Part shown: positions 26,670 through 35,757 of the stretch, piece by piece | Layout of the letters: each line of letters starts with the position of its first letter | Position numbering within the stretch: the stretch's first letter is position 1 | NCBI GenBank assembly: GCA_900547395.1 | Contig: URGP01000011.1 | Location: 15,492-79,491 of the forward strand | DNA from: an uncultured Opitutales bacterium | GTDB lineage: Bacteria; Verrucomicrobiota; Verrucomicrobiia; Opitutales; Intestinicryptomonadaceae | Direction: 5' to 3' | DNA: 64,000 nt | Made by a program: the position numbers and the translations under genes | The notes under the pieces: model-generated | What the model was told of the DNA's origin: nothing | Database searches by the model: none | The model's input: the letters and a program-made list of their open reading frames with translations, nothing else

Positions 26670-27466
26670 TTGGATTTTTTGAAAATTCTGATGGCGTAAG
26701 TGAAAGCCATTCCAAACATTATAAGCGCAACCGAAACCGTTGGCAGAAGCCCCGCGGGATTTTTTACGGCTTGCAATACGCTTGTTTTGCCGCCGTCGCG
26801 GTAGCTTGACTGGTAGAACGTCCACGCGCCGAAGCTTGCGGGTTCATTCATTTTTATGAGCTTTTCGATTGCTATGTCCTTATACCTGAAAACCACAAGG
26901 CTCGAATAGTCTTTTGCGATGTCGCTATTTTCGTAGTTTTCTATCGCGAATTTTTTTAGCTCAATGGAAAACGGAAGCGTTGAAAGCAATGCGGGCTGTC
27001 CGCTTGAAGATTTTAAAATCGAAGTTTGGGGTACTCCCTCTTGCAAAACGACTGCGCCTTCCTTTCTCCACGCCGCCTGCAAAAAGCCCGACACGATTAA
27101 AAGCACAAGGGCGATGTGCGTCATTGCAAAGCCCATTCCTTCTATGTTGCGCCTTGTAAATCTCTGGGCGGACGCCAAGATGTTTAAAATCGCCAGAATG
27201 CCGACGGTTTTTCCGCCGATTAGCGGAATAAATCCGAATGCGAGCGCGCACCAAGACTCAAAAAATTTCGCCTGAACCGCCGCAATGCCGATATTCGGGA
27301 TTTCGAGTGTCGCAAAAAATATGAAAAATACCGAATACCCGAGCAAAAACGCTGTCAGTATCGGCGAAGAGGCGAGGTAGAATATTTTAAGCAGAATTTT
27401 CACGCTATACGTTAAATCTAAAAAGCGCGACGTCTCCGTCTTTAAAAACGTAGTCTCTGCCTTCAA
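26666..27466 (-). CDS. resB: Cytochrome c biogenesis protein ResB-like
   Basis: Up to 266 residues, shorter than typical ResB/Ccs1. Three N-terminal membrane helices (about 28-55, 68-95, 112-132), a periplasmic segment with the conserved ASFGAWTFYQSSYRDGG motif, and a last helix near the C-terminus. Partners with CcsA in apocytochrome and haem delivery. The ATG at 27466 overlaps the end of ychF by 62 bases; a GTG at 27403, immediately after the ychF stop, would give 245 residues and may be the true start. Stop overlaps the ccsA start. Operon order ychF-resB-ccsA. Confidence 0.8.
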   Translation of the reverse strand: MKAETTFLKTETSRFLDLTYSVKILLKIFYLASSPILTAFLLGYSVFFIFFATLEIPNIGIAAVQAKFFESWCALAFGFIPLIGGKTVGILAILNILASAQRFTRRNIEGMGFAMTHIALVLLIVSGFLQAAWRKEGAVVLQEGVPQTSILKSSSGQPALLSTLPFSIELKKFAIENYENSDIAKDYSSLVVFRYKDIAIEKLIKMNEPASFGAWTFYQSSYRDGGKTSVLQAVKNPAGLLPTVSVALIMFGMAFTYAIRIFKKSK

Positions 27467-28508
27467 GGCGGTAATGCCCCGCCTCTCTTGCCTTTGCGAC
27501 GGAACCTGCGTTTGCCAAGTCCTCGTATGAAACTACTTCAGCCTTGATAAATCCCTTTTCAAAGTCGGTGTGGATTACGCCCGCGCATTGCGGGGCAGTC
27601 ATTCCCTTTTTGAAAGTCCATGCGCGGACTTCCTTTTCTCCCGCCGTGAAGAAGCTTGCAAGCCCCAAGAGATCGTATGTCTTGCGTATGAGTTCCGAAA
27701 CGCCGCTGTCTTGCGCACCAAGCTCCTTTAAATATTCCGCTCCCTCTTCGGGAGACAAGTCCGAAAGCTCCTCTTCAATTCTTGCGCAGATTACGCATGT
27801 TTCGGCGTCGTGTTCTGTTTTTGCGAACTCCCTGACTTTTTGGACGTACAAATTTGCATCGGGATTTGCCAAGTCGCTTTCTGACACGTTGCAGGCGTAG
27901 ATTGTCGGTTTCGAGGTTAGGAGAAAATACTGCTTCATTCTCTCTTTGTCGTCATCGGAGCATTCGAGGGTGTGCGCGGGCTTGCCTTCGTTTAAGTGGG
28001 CGACCAAAGCCTTCAAAAGTTCGGCGTTTTTTATGGCTTCCTTGTCCATGCTCTTTGCCTTGCGAATGCTTGATTCAAGCTGTTTTTCGCAGCTTTGAAG
28101 GTCGGCGAGGACAAGCTCTGTCAAAATAATTTGAATATCCCTTATAGGATCGACCGAGCCGAGTGAATGCAGAATGTCGTCGTCTTCAAAACAGCGCACG
28201 ACTTGCACTATTGCGTCCACTTCGCGTATGTTTGCAAGGAATTTGTTGCCAAGCCCTTCGCCTTTGCTCGCTCCCGCAACCAATCCCGCAATGTCAACAA
28301 ATTCGACTGCGGCGGGAATTACCACGTTTGTTTTTGCGATGCCTTTCAATACGGCAAGCCTTGCGTCGGGCACTTCCACGACGCCGACATTCGGCTCTAT
28401 CGTGCAGAATGGATAGTTTGCCGCTTCCGCTTTTCTGGAGCGGGTGAGCGCATTAAAAAGAGTGCTTTTGCCGACGTTCGGCAATCCTACTATGCCTGCT
28501 TGTAACAT
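27405..28508 (-). CDS. ychF: YchF/OLA1-type P-loop ATPase
   Basis: 367 residues. G1 box [17 protein letters not shown] at the N-terminus and the switch region [20 protein letters not shown] are intact. The G4 box is NVSE rather than NKxD, which is why this family prefers ATP. The C-terminal TGS domain ([36 protein letters not shown] ending DVALFRFNV) is complete; only part of that is quoted as evidence. It is linked to ribosomes and stress responses in other bacteria. First gene of the cytochrome-maturation operon, presumably by chance of synteny. Confidence 0.95.
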   Translation of the reverse strand: MLQAGIVGLPNVGKSTLFNALTRSRKAEAANYPFCTIEPNVGVVEVPDARLAVLKGIAKTNVVIPAAVEFVDIAGLVAGASKGEGLGNKFLANIREVDAIVQVVRCFEDDDILHSLGSVDPIRDIQIILTELVLADLQSCEKQLESSIRKAKSMDKEAIKNAELLKALVAHLNEGKPAHTLECSDDDKERMKQYFLLTSKPTIYACNVSESDLANPDANLYVQKVREFAKTEHDAETCVICARIEEELSDLSPEEGAEYLKELGAQDSGVSELIRKTYDLLGLASFFTAGEKEVRAWTFKKGMTAPQCAGVIHTDFEKGFIKAEVVSYEDLANAGSVAKAREAGHYRLEGRDYVFKDGDVALFRFNV

Positions 28509-28603
28509 GTCTTAAAAAAATTCAAATTGTGTATTTTCAATTTCTCTCAAAATTGCCCCTGCTTTTCAAGCAATAAAAAACGCCTCTTAAATCCCGAGGC
28601 ATG

Positions 28604-28618
28604 CGTATTTAGAATACG
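28604..28618. repeat. 15-bp dyad, copy 1 (CGTATT-TAG-AATACG)
   Basis: Perfect 6-bp arms around a 3-bp centre, 96 bases upstream of the ychF start and 190 bases before the PEP-CTERM gene. Together with copy 2 it forms 19-bp inverted repeats (28601-28619 with 28744-28762). It resembles an operator; alternatively it marks the end of a small mobile element. Confidence 0.6.
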
Positions 28619-28744
28619 GTTGTCAACATTTTTTTATTTTAAAGGGTTTGCGGGGCGGTTTTTCAAATTTTGCCTATGCAAAGGTAAACAGTCAAAAATA
28701 CTAAGATGCTTATATTTATTATATTATGAAAACACAAAGGAATC

Positions 28745-28759
28745 CGTATTCTAAATACG
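28745..28759. repeat. 15-bp dyad, copy 2 (CGTATT-CTA-AATACG)
   Basis: Second copy, 48 bases before the PEP-CTERM start and just after AT-rich sequence that could hold the promoter (TATATT-like boxes near 28722). Position fits a repressor site. Confidence 0.6.
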
Positions 28760-28807
28760 CATTTTTTTGCTAATTTATTTTAAATCATAATAGAAAAGAA
28801 TGCAGAT

Positions 28808-30136
28808 ATGAAGAACTTAACATCGATTATTTTATGTTTTGCATTTGTAATGAATGCAAATGCGATTAACTATGACAATCCTGTTGAATCCTCAGATAAA
28901 ACCTATACAGATGCTTCCAATATCCATTTTAATAAAGGCTGGAACAGCTCTAATGACACCGTGGATACTCCGGCACTATATTTCCAATATGGAACATATT
29001 TAGTGGATTCTCTTACTTTTTCCCAGCCAACCACATTTTATAATTGGAGAAAATCCACTTCAGAAATATCAAATTCAACTCTATCGTTAAAAGAACGTTT
29101 ATATGTTAGAGATACCAGCAGCCTTTTGTTAAAGGATTGCAATACAATGTTAAATTCCTCAAACATGAGCCAAATAGGAGATGCTTCTTCTATGGTTGTG
29201 GAAGGGGGAAGTTTTACGGTAAGTGCAAGCAATCCCGATAATCTTCAAGGTTTTAGCGTTGAAGCGGGGTCAAGCCTTACGTTTAAAAACACACAAGTAG
29301 ATTTTACGGGTGGTAAATTGCAAACATCGACAGCATCTACTTTCTATAAAGATTATTCTGCCAAAATAACCGTAGATAATTCCACTTTGAAGACGGGATA
29401 TATTGATTTGTACGGTTATGAATCAGCAGGGAAACTGCCCGAATTTAATGTTATAAACGGCTCAAATGTAACAGCTTCGTTTACCCATACTTATTATGGC
29501 ATTGTTGACTATGATTCCGAAAAAGGTGAATTTATTTACGCAGAAAAAAAGACTTATGTAAGGGGTGGAACTATAAACGTAAGCGGAGAGAATACCGTAT
29601 TAAATATCGTTGGAGATTTAAAACAGCAGAATGATAACGGATCTCAAGTATATACAACGAAAATAAACTTAAACGAAGGTGCAAAGCTTGACGTTGACGG
29701 GGCACTTGACACATCATCTGTAAATGTTAAAGACGCGTCTTTGATTGCAAAAGAAATTATTGTTGGTGAAGGCAGGACTTTTGATATAGCGGGTAATTCT
29801 TCCATTGAAAGTGAATTACTTACGGTTTTTGAAACTTCAAGCGTATCTATTGAAGATTCCGTAAATCTTACTTTGGATTCGTTAAATATAGTTCTTTCCG
29901 AACTCGCAGAGGGTACGGAATTTGACCTTTCGTCAATATTTGGCGACAACACAAGCGTTGTGCTTTCAGCTGTCAACAACAATATCATAATGAGCGATGC
30001 AGACGGAAATATGTATGATGTGGTTCTTGACGGAAATAAAATTACAGCAGGCAACGTAATACCCGAACCTTCGACGTATGCGGCAATCTTAGGCGCGGTT
30101 GCTCTTGCGTTTGCGGCGTACAGAAGAAGGAAGTAA
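28808..30136 (+). CDS. PEP-CTERM sorting-domain surface protein
   Basis: 442 residues. Signal peptide (1-19, ending NANA), then about 390 residues rich in Ser, Thr, Asn and short beta-strand repeats (for example ITVDNSTLKTGYIDLYG, VNVKDASLIAKEIIVGEG) suggesting a right-handed beta-helix like autotransporter passengers. The C-terminus (417-442) is a textbook PEP-CTERM tripartite signal: VIPEPSTYAAILG, hydrophobic helix, AYRRRK. Such proteins are cut by exosortase and become surface or matrix material. Base composition is more AT-rich than that of its neighbours. Probably regulated through the two upstream dyads. No exosortase gene lies in the window. Confidence 0.9.
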   Translation: MKNLTSIILCFAFVMNANAINYDNPVESSDKTYTDASNIHFNKGWNSSNDTVDTPALYFQYGTYLVDSLTFSQPTTFYNWRKSTSEISNSTLSLKERLYVRDTSSLLLKDCNTMLNSSNMSQIGDASSMVVEGGSFTVSASNPDNLQGFSVEAGSSLTFKNTQVDFTGGKLQTSTASTFYKDYSAKITVDNSTLKTGYIDLYGYESAGKLPEFNVINGSNVTASFTHTYYGIVDYDSEKGEFIYAEKKTYVRGGTINVSGENTVLNIVGDLKQQNDNGSQVYTTKINLNEGAKLDVDGALDTSSVNVKDASLIAKEIIVGEGRTFDIAGNSSIESELLTVFETSSVSIEDSVNLTLDSLNIVLSELAEGTEFDLSSIFGDNTSVVLSAVNNNIIMSDADGNMYDVVLDGNKITAGNVIPEPSTYAAILGAVALAFAAYRRRK

Positions 30137-30167
30137 TTTTTTTATAGGTATAAAATAGGATACGGGG

Positions 30168-30190
30168 CTTTCGGGCTTTATGCCCGAAGG
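30168..30190 (+). terminator. Stem-loop between PEP-CTERM and small membrane protein genes
   Basis: TTCGGGC / GCCCGAA with a TTTAT loop, extended by a wobble and a CG pair, followed by CTCTTTCT. It could be a weak terminator or an intercistronic mRNA stabiliser. Confidence 0.45.
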
Positions 30191-30206
30191 CTCTTTCTAA
30201 GGAAAG

Positions 30207-30464
30207 ATGAACTCATACTCGGAATACGGATTTTTGGATTTCTTTGTGGAAGTCGTGTTTTCGCAGGGATTTTTGGTCTCCACAAGCCTTGTTTTGATAT
30301 TCGCGTTCTTGTGTTTTAGATTTTACAAGCTGAATTTTATGGCAATGGATACTTCCGAAAGCGAAAACAACGGCTCGTACAAAATGGGGCTTAACATTTC
30401 TCTTTTGATGCTGATGTGCACTGCGGCAACACTCTACTTCTTGTACCTTTATTCCCTTTTGTGA
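30207..30464 (+). CDS. Small two-helix membrane protein of unknown function
   Basis: 85 residues, start supported by AAGGAAAG directly upstream. Two predicted transmembrane helices (about 22-40 and 62-82) flank a short polar loop (NFMAMDTSESENNGSYK). I recognise no family. It follows the PEP-CTERM gene on the same strand after 70 bases with a stem-loop between, and ends in its own strong terminator. Sequence composition is closer to the core genome than to the AT-rich PEP-CTERM gene. Confidence 0.65.
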   Translation: MNSYSEYGFLDFFVEVVFSQGFLVSTSLVLIFAFLCFRFYKLNFMAMDTSESENNGSYKMGLNISLLMLMCTAATLYFLYLYSLL

Positions 30465-30487
30465 TTTCTTCTTATAGTCAATAAAAC

Positions 30488-30519
30488 AAGGCGGGGACTG
30501 TTTTTGCAGTCCCCGCCTT
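30488..30519. terminator. Bidirectional terminator
   Basis: Perfect 13-bp GC-rich stem AAGGCGGGGACTG / CAGTCCCCGCCTT with a TTTTTG loop, between the small membrane protein and the GH43-type gene, which converge. Confidence 0.9.
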
Positions 30520-30545
30520 TCCGTTTTTGGGATTTTGCTAATTTT

Positions 30546-32282
30546 TTACTTGGCTTCCTTGATGTCTGACAGTTTGCCAAATCCGGCCTGGTTGAATGCT
30601 TCAACCGTGAAGAAATACGGGGTACCGATATTTAAGAAGGAACCTTTTAACTTGTTTTCGCGCAGGGTGTATGCCGTATGCAGCTTGTCTTTTTCTATGC
30701 CGTAGCGCAAAACATAGCCTTCTGCATTTTCAACTTCGCCCCAGGAAATTTCAACGTTTCTCGGGTCTTTTGAGTCTCGCAAAACGGTAATGTTTTCCAC
30801 CTTTGCGGGCTTTTTGATATTCGCGCTTCCGAAAATTCTGAAATCGGAAATCGAGAATTTTCCGCCGTCTAAGTTCGCCGAATTTTCGATTGCGACGTAT
30901 CTTGCCTTATGCGGATTTTTCAAGACTTTGAGCGAATGCGGGGAGTCCTTTTGGTTTTCGGATTCGTCCAAAATTTGAACCCAGTTTTTGCCGTCTTTTG
31001 AGGCGAGCACTTTGTAGCGGTAAATCGGGACAGGGTCGCCGTCGTAAGTATTGAAGCCCTCGTCTGCGAAGTTTATGTGAAGCGCGCTGATTTTGCAAAC
31101 CTGCCCCAAGTCGATTTCAAGCCTTTCGCCCTTGTTGCCCGTGTTTGCAGACCAGAACGTTTCGATTTTTTCGTCAACCGCGTTCTTTGCGGAGAAATCT
31201 CCAAATTCGGAAGTCGCCTTCGCTCCTTTTTTGTATGACAGGATGTTCCAGTTCTTGGACAGGCTTTTCTTTGAAAAATCAATTTTCTTTTGCGGAATTT
31301 CAAATGGGCGGTCGGTAAATTCCGTTAAGGAATACATCTTGCCGTTTTCGTCGAAGAATGTCGGGAAAAGCCCGAGGCGACGTTCAAAACCGTGGTGTAT
31401 GCCAACAAGCATTGAAGCCACATGCCAGTAGTTGCCGAATTTGTCCTTGAATGTTCCGCCGTGCCCCGCTCCGCCGATAAATCCGCCGCGTTTTGCGGAG
31501 AAGGGGCTGTTTTTCTGATAAACGAATTTTCCGAGAGGGGAGTCGGAAACATATACGCCGTCGCCGTAGTTGCGCCATTGTGTGCCGGGAGCCGCGTATT
31601 GCAGGTAGTACTTGCCGCCATGCTTTATCATGTTTGCACCCTCGTTCCAGCCTGACCTGTCGTCTTGGTTGTTGTCTCCGGATTTTTCCCAGCCGTTTGT
31701 CTTAAATTCGTGCCCGATAAGCTCGACGGGTTCGCCAATCATTTTGTAGTTGTTTTTTGGATCGACTTCAACTCCCATAATCGGGTCTTTCGGGTGGCAG
31801 CCGAAATATATGTAAACTCTGCCGTCGTCGTCTTTAAAGAGAGCGGGGTCGGTATCCCTACGGGGATAATCGACTTTTATTCTCTTCCACTCGCCGCTTT
31901 CGGGGTCGGAAGTCGTCCAAAAGCTATCGTGCCCCGATACAAAAAATACGATTTCTCCGTTTATTTCAGCCACGGTGGGGGCGTAGTTTTCGGTCGGGAA
32001 GTTCTTGGGGAACTTTATGTATTTAAAAGAAGCCAAGTCGTCGCTTGACCAGTATCCGCCCGATTTCGAAGCAAACAGATAGTATTTGCCCTTGTACAAG
32101 ATAATTTCGGGGTCTGCGGCTTCCCTGCGCGGCGGTTCGTTTTTTATCTGCGAAAATCTGTAGTTTATGTCTATCGGATTTATCGCTACAGGGCCGCTTT
32201 TGGCGCATGCGCACAGCATTGAAAGCGGAAGTGCCATAAATGCGGCAATTCTGAAATAAAAATGTGTTCTGTTCTTTCCCAT
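30546..32282 (-). CDS. GH43-type glycoside hydrolase lipoprotein with F5/8C and fibronectin III modules
   Basis: 578 residues. Lipoprotein signal with lipobox LCAC (acylated Cys26). A five-bladed propeller follows with GH43-like catalytic positions: D57 in EAADPEIILYKGKYYLF, the aspartate in RRDTDPALFKDDDGRVYIYFG, and the glutamate in GWNEGANMIKHGGKYYLQYA. Then an F5/8C-type module (about 365-490, NAVDEKIETFWSAN, LEIDLGQVCKISALHINF) and a C-terminal fibronectin III-like module (VENITVLRDSKDPRNVEISW). Likely anchored to the outer membrane and acting on arabinose-, xylose- or galactose-containing glycans. The ATG at 32282 was chosen; an earlier TTG in frame is less likely. Confidence 0.82.
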   Translation of the reverse strand: MGKNRTHFYFRIAAFMALPLSMLCACAKSGPVAINPIDINYRFSQIKNEPPRREAADPEIILYKGKYYLFASKSGGYWSSDDLASFKYIKFPKNFPTENYAPTVAEINGEIVFFVSGHDSFWTTSDPESGEWKRIKVDYPRRDTDPALFKDDDGRVYIYFGCHPKDPIMGVEVDPKNNYKMIGEPVELIGHEFKTNGWEKSGDNNQDDRSGWNEGANMIKHGGKYYLQYAAPGTQWRNYGDGVYVSDSPLGKFVYQKNSPFSAKRGGFIGGAGHGGTFKDKFGNYWHVASMLVGIHHGFERRLGLFPTFFDENGKMYSLTEFTDRPFEIPQKKIDFSKKSLSKNWNILSYKKGAKATSEFGDFSAKNAVDEKIETFWSANTGNKGERLEIDLGQVCKISALHINFADEGFNTYDGDPVPIYRYKVLASKDGKNWVQILDESENQKDSPHSLKVLKNPHKARYVAIENSANLDGGKFSISDFRIFGSANIKKPAKVENITVLRDSKDPRNVEISWGEVENAEGYVLRYGIEKDKLHTAYTLRENKLKGSFLNIGTPYFFTVEAFNQAGFGKLSDIKEAK

Positions 32283-32435
32283 GATGCAATGGGAATAAAA
32301 AAAGTCTCCACGTTCAAGCAAATATTGGGAAAAAGCCCGTATTTTTGTCTTTTTGCGCCTAAAACAAAAAAATTCGCCGAAAATCTAAAAAAAGAGTTTT
32401 AAAACTTAAAGATGTGTGCAAGATTGTTTCCCATT

Positions 32436-32918
32436 ATGGAAAAGGTCTTGAAACTTTTATTGGAAGGCGAAGCTTTGGACACGGAGCAAATCGGCAAAAT
32501 ATTGTCGATGTCAAAGCCCGAAGTGGAAGCGGCAATTCAGAAAATGGTTGACGACAAAATTTTGCTCGGGTGGAGACCCGTGTTCAATCCCGACTTTGAA
32601 GGGAAGTCGGTTGTCAGGGCTGCCATCGAGCTTAAAATAAGCCCCGAGCGCGACGGCGGTTTCGACCGCCTTGCCGAGCGCGTCAGCAAATTCGAGCAGG
32701 TCGAGTCCTGCTATCTGATGAGCGGCGCGTACGACTTGCTTTTGTTTATAAAGGCCCGCTCCCTGCGCGAAGTCGCAAGCTTTGTTTACGAACGCCTTGC
32801 AAGCATTCACGGCGTGACTTCGACTGCGACGCACTTCTTCTTGCGCACCTACAAGCAGCAGGGCTTTATGTTAACGACCGAAAACTCGAACGAAGACAGA
32901 CCTTTGGTTTCGCCGTAG
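32436..32918 (+). CDS. Lrp/AsnC-family transcriptional regulator
   Basis: 160 residues: N-terminal winged helix (MEKVLKLLLEGEALDTEQIGKILSM is its start; recognition region SKPEVEAAIQKMVDDK) and a C-terminal RAM ligand-binding domain (VESCYLMSGAYDLLLFIKA, then the IHGVTSTATHFFLRTYK end). Such proteins sense amino acids and form octamers. An in-frame ATG at 32412 would add eight residues. It lies 83 bases before an aminotransferase gene, an arrangement seen in many bacteria, so it probably controls that gene and itself. Confidence 0.88.
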   Translation: MEKVLKLLLEGEALDTEQIGKILSMSKPEVEAAIQKMVDDKILLGWRPVFNPDFEGKSVVRAAIELKISPERDGGFDRLAERVSKFEQVESCYLMSGAYDLLLFIKARSLREVASFVYERLASIHGVTSTATHFFLRTYKQQGFMLTTENSNEDRPLVSP

Positions 32919-33001
32919 AATTTAAAGGCGGATTTCTTTGCGGCGCGCTTGCCGAGAGGCGGTGCGGCTGTATTTTTTTGAAATAGAACAGGAACATAAA
33001 A

Positions 33002-34177
33002 ATGGGCAGATCTGCATCTGAATTTGTTGCAAAACATGTAAGGCAAATTCCAAAATCAGGAATACGCGACTTTTTTGCAATCGCTTCAACCATGAAGGAC
33101 GCCGTGTCGCTTGGCATAGGCGAGCCTGATTTCGTAACCCCATGGCATATCCGCGAAGCGGCGATTTTCGCTCTCGAAAAGGGCAAGACCTCCTACACGG
33201 ACAATTTGGGGATGAAGAGTTTGCGTGCCGAAATCGCAAAGTACGTCGAAGCGAATTTCAACGTCTCTTACAATCCCGACAACGAAATTTTGGTGAGCGT
33301 AGGGGCGTCCGAAGCTTTGGATGTCGCGCTCAGAGCCATAATCGAGCCGGGCGACAAAGTCATGTACCACGCTCCCTGTTTTGTTTCGTACTCGCCGAGC
33401 GTCGAGCTTTGCCACGGTGTTGCAATTCCCGTAAACACTTACGGCAAAAACCGTTTCGAGCTTGACATTGAGGACGTGAAGCGCGCCTGGCAGCCGGGGG
33501 TAAAGGCGTTCATTATGAATTTCCCCACGAACCCGACGGGCGGAACCGCAACCCGCGCCCAGCTTGAAGAGCTTGCAAAATTCGCAAAGGAAAAAGACTT
33601 TCTCGTCATTTCCGACGAAATCTATGCGGAGCTTACCTATGAAGGGGAGCACGTTTCCATCGCTTCTCTTGACGGAATGAAAGACCGTACGATTTTCATA
33701 CACGGATTTTCAAAGGCGTTTGCAATGACCGGTTTTAGAATGGGATACGCCTGCGGGCCCAAGGAAATCATAGACGCAATGATGAAGGCGCACCAGTACG
33801 CTATTATGTGCGCTTCAATAGTCTCGCAAGAAGCGGCGGTGGAAGCTCTTAAAAACGGCAGAAAAGACATGGAATTTATGCGCGAAAAGTACCGCCAGCG
33901 CAGGGACTTCATTGTCGGCAGGTTCAACGAATTCGGTATGGACTGCTTTATGCCGCGCGGCACTTTTTACGCGTTCCCGAACATCGAGCGTTTCAAAAAA
34001 ACTTCAATGGAAACCGCCAAGCTGATTTTAAACGAAGCGAAAGTGGCGATGGTTCCCGGAAGCGCGTTCGGCTCTTCGGGCGAGGGATATTTGAGGGCGA
34101 GCTTTGCCACGAGCTACGAAAATATCATAAAGGCAACCGATAGAATTGCAAAAATCCTGCCTAAACTTGAAGGGTGA
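33002..34177 (+). CDS. Class I pyridoxal-phosphate aminotransferase
   Basis: 391 residues, fold type I. Seen: LGIGEPDFVTPWHI substrate loop, NFPTNPTGGTATR, ISDEIYAELTYEG with the PLP-ring aspartate, and HGFSKAFAMTGFRMGYACG with the Schiff-base lysine K238, then the carboxylate-binding arginine near the end (GYLRASFATSY). It resembles the aspartate / PatA / MalY-side group, so likely amino donors are aspartate or aromatic amino acids. Probably regulated by the Lrp protein upstream; der follows after four bases, so it heads a longer operon. Confidence 0.9.
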   Translation: MGRSASEFVAKHVRQIPKSGIRDFFAIASTMKDAVSLGIGEPDFVTPWHIREAAIFALEKGKTSYTDNLGMKSLRAEIAKYVEANFNVSYNPDNEILVSVGASEALDVALRAIIEPGDKVMYHAPCFVSYSPSVELCHGVAIPVNTYGKNRFELDIEDVKRAWQPGVKAFIMNFPTNPTGGTATRAQLEELAKFAKEKDFLVISDEIYAELTYEGEHVSIASLDGMKDRTIFIHGFSKAFAMTGFRMGYACGPKEIIDAMMKAHQYAIMCASIVSQEAAVEALKNGRKDMEFMREKYRQRRDFIVGRFNEFGMDCFMPRGTFYAFPNIERFKKTSMETAKLILNEAKVAMVPGSAFGSSGEGYLRASFATSYENIIKATDRIAKILPKLEG

Positions 34178-34181
34178 TTTG

Positions 34182-35750
34182 ATGTCAAACTGTAAAAGCA
34201 TAGCCTTGGTCGGGCGTCCGAATGTGGGCAAGAGCCGCCTCTTTAACCGAATGCTGGGGCGCAGGGTAAGCATTGTCCACGACATGCCCGGCGTCACGCG
34301 CGACATTGTTGCCGAAAAACTGCCTTGCGGCGTTCTTTTGATGGATACGGGCGGCATCGGCGCAACCGCCGAAATGACGCAAAAAGTCATCGCCGACGCG
34401 ACAAACGAGCAGGCGGATTTTGCAATTTCTGCCGCAGACTTGATAATATTGGTGGTCGATTCCCAGTCGGGGCTTATGCCTCTTGACGAGCAGATTGCCG
34501 ACAAAATCAGAAAAAGCGGAACGAATGCAATCCTCGCCGTAAACAAATCTGACATCCCCGAACACGATTCCCGCATCTCTGATTTCTGCAAGCTCGGCTT
34601 TTCAAACGTCTGTCCGATTTCCGCCGAACACGGCAGGGGAATGGACGAACTTTGGCAGGCTGTCGAATTTTATTTGGGCGAGCTTAAAGACGAAGAGCCT
34701 TTGGAGGAAGCCGAAAAGCGCGTGAAAATTTGCGTTGCGGGACGCCCGAATGTCGGCAAAAGCTCCATCGGCAACCGCTTGCTCGGCTCAAAGCGTCTGA
34801 TTGTAAGCGATGTTGCAGGCACGACGAGAGACTGCGTGAAATGCGACATCGATTTTGAAAACGACAGGGGCGACGTCTTGAAATTCGAGTTTTTCGACAC
34901 TGCGGGCGTGCGTGCACGCCGCAAGGTGAACACTTCGCTTGACTTCTTTTCGACAATGCGCACCAAAGAGGCGATTGCCAAGTGCGATGTCGTGATGCTT
35001 GTAATCGACGCAATGGAAGGCGTTTCTGAATCCGATCAGAAGCTTGCGGGCGAAATTATGGAAACGGGGGCGGCGGTCATGCTTGTCGTCAACAAGTGGG
35101 ATTACGCCGTAAACGCCTTCAAAAAAGACGGTGTAAGGGGCTACGACAGCATTTCAAAATTCCGCGAAAAGTTTGAGGAGGCTGTGCGCGAACGTCTGTT
35201 CTTTTTGAGCGGTTCTCACATTCATTTCGTTTCCGCAAAGGAGGACAAGGGAATGGAAGGGCTTTTAATAGGGGCGGCAAAGCTTTACAGGAAAATGGCA
35301 AAGCCGCTTCCTACATCGAAGGTAAACGTGCTTCTTAAAACTTTGATTTCGGACAATCCGCCAAAGTATGTCAACGGGCGCAGGTTCAAGGTTTATTACG
35401 CACTTCAAACTTCAAGTCGCCCATTGACTTTGCGCTTATACTGTAACAATGCCGACATATTGACTGACGCGTACAAAAAATTTTTGGAAAACAGCATACG
35501 CGAAAACTTCAAGCTTGGCGGAATTTCTCTAAAACTCGACCTTGTTGGCAAAACGAAAATTGCCGCGGATGAGCGTTTGGCGCAGAAGAACGTTAAAATA
35601 GGCAAGGTTAAAGCCGAAAAGCCTAAGCGCGCCAAAAAGCCTGTTGACAAAAAGAAAACAGATCCGCGCAAAAAGCATTCCTTGAAAAAGCTCATCGCAA
35701 AGAAAGAGGCGATGCGCCAAAAAATTAAGGCTCTTCGCAAAAAGAAATAG
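34182..35750 (+). CDS. der: Ribosome-assembly GTPase Der (EngA)
   Basis: 522 residues with two tandem GTPase domains: GRPNVGKSRL near residue 10 and GRPNVGKSSI near residue 186, with G4 boxes VNKSD and VNKWD and DTGG / DTAG G3 boxes. A KH-like domain follows (about 385-470, KYVNGRRFKVYYALQ), then a lysine-rich tail of about 40 residues that is longer than usual. Required for 50S subunit maturation. The ATG at 34182 has AAGGGTG upstream; an open frame from 34146 overlaps the aminotransferase and is rejected. Confidence 0.95.
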   Translation: MSNCKSIALVGRPNVGKSRLFNRMLGRRVSIVHDMPGVTRDIVAEKLPCGVLLMDTGGIGATAEMTQKVIADATNEQADFAISAADLIILVVDSQSGLMPLDEQIADKIRKSGTNAILAVNKSDIPEHDSRISDFCKLGFSNVCPISAEHGRGMDELWQAVEFYLGELKDEEPLEEAEKRVKICVAGRPNVGKSSIGNRLLGSKRLIVSDVAGTTRDCVKCDIDFENDRGDVLKFEFFDTAGVRARRKVNTSLDFFSTMRTKEAIAKCDVVMLVIDAMEGVSESDQKLAGEIMETGAAVMLVVNKWDYAVNAFKKDGVRGYDSISKFREKFEEAVRERLFFLSGSHIHFVSAKEDKGMEGLLIGAAKLYRKMAKPLPTSKVNVLLKTLISDNPPKYVNGRRFKVYYALQTSSRPLTLRLYCNNADILTDAYKKFLENSIRENFKLGGISLKLDLVGKTKIAADERLAQKNVKIGKVKAEKPKRAKKPVDKKKTDPRKKHSLKKLIAKKEAMRQKIKALRKKK

Positions 35751-35757
35751 AGGCTTT

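Noticed and set aside
26670..26825. N-terminal extension of CcsA
   Set aside because: The extension is basic, lies wholly inside resB and precedes a natural start that overlaps the resB stop in the usual ATGA manner.
28601..28762. Definite MITE or insertion-sequence remnant
   Set aside because: No target-site duplication flanks the 19-bp inverted repeats and no transposase remnant is seen, so operator dyads remain equally likely.
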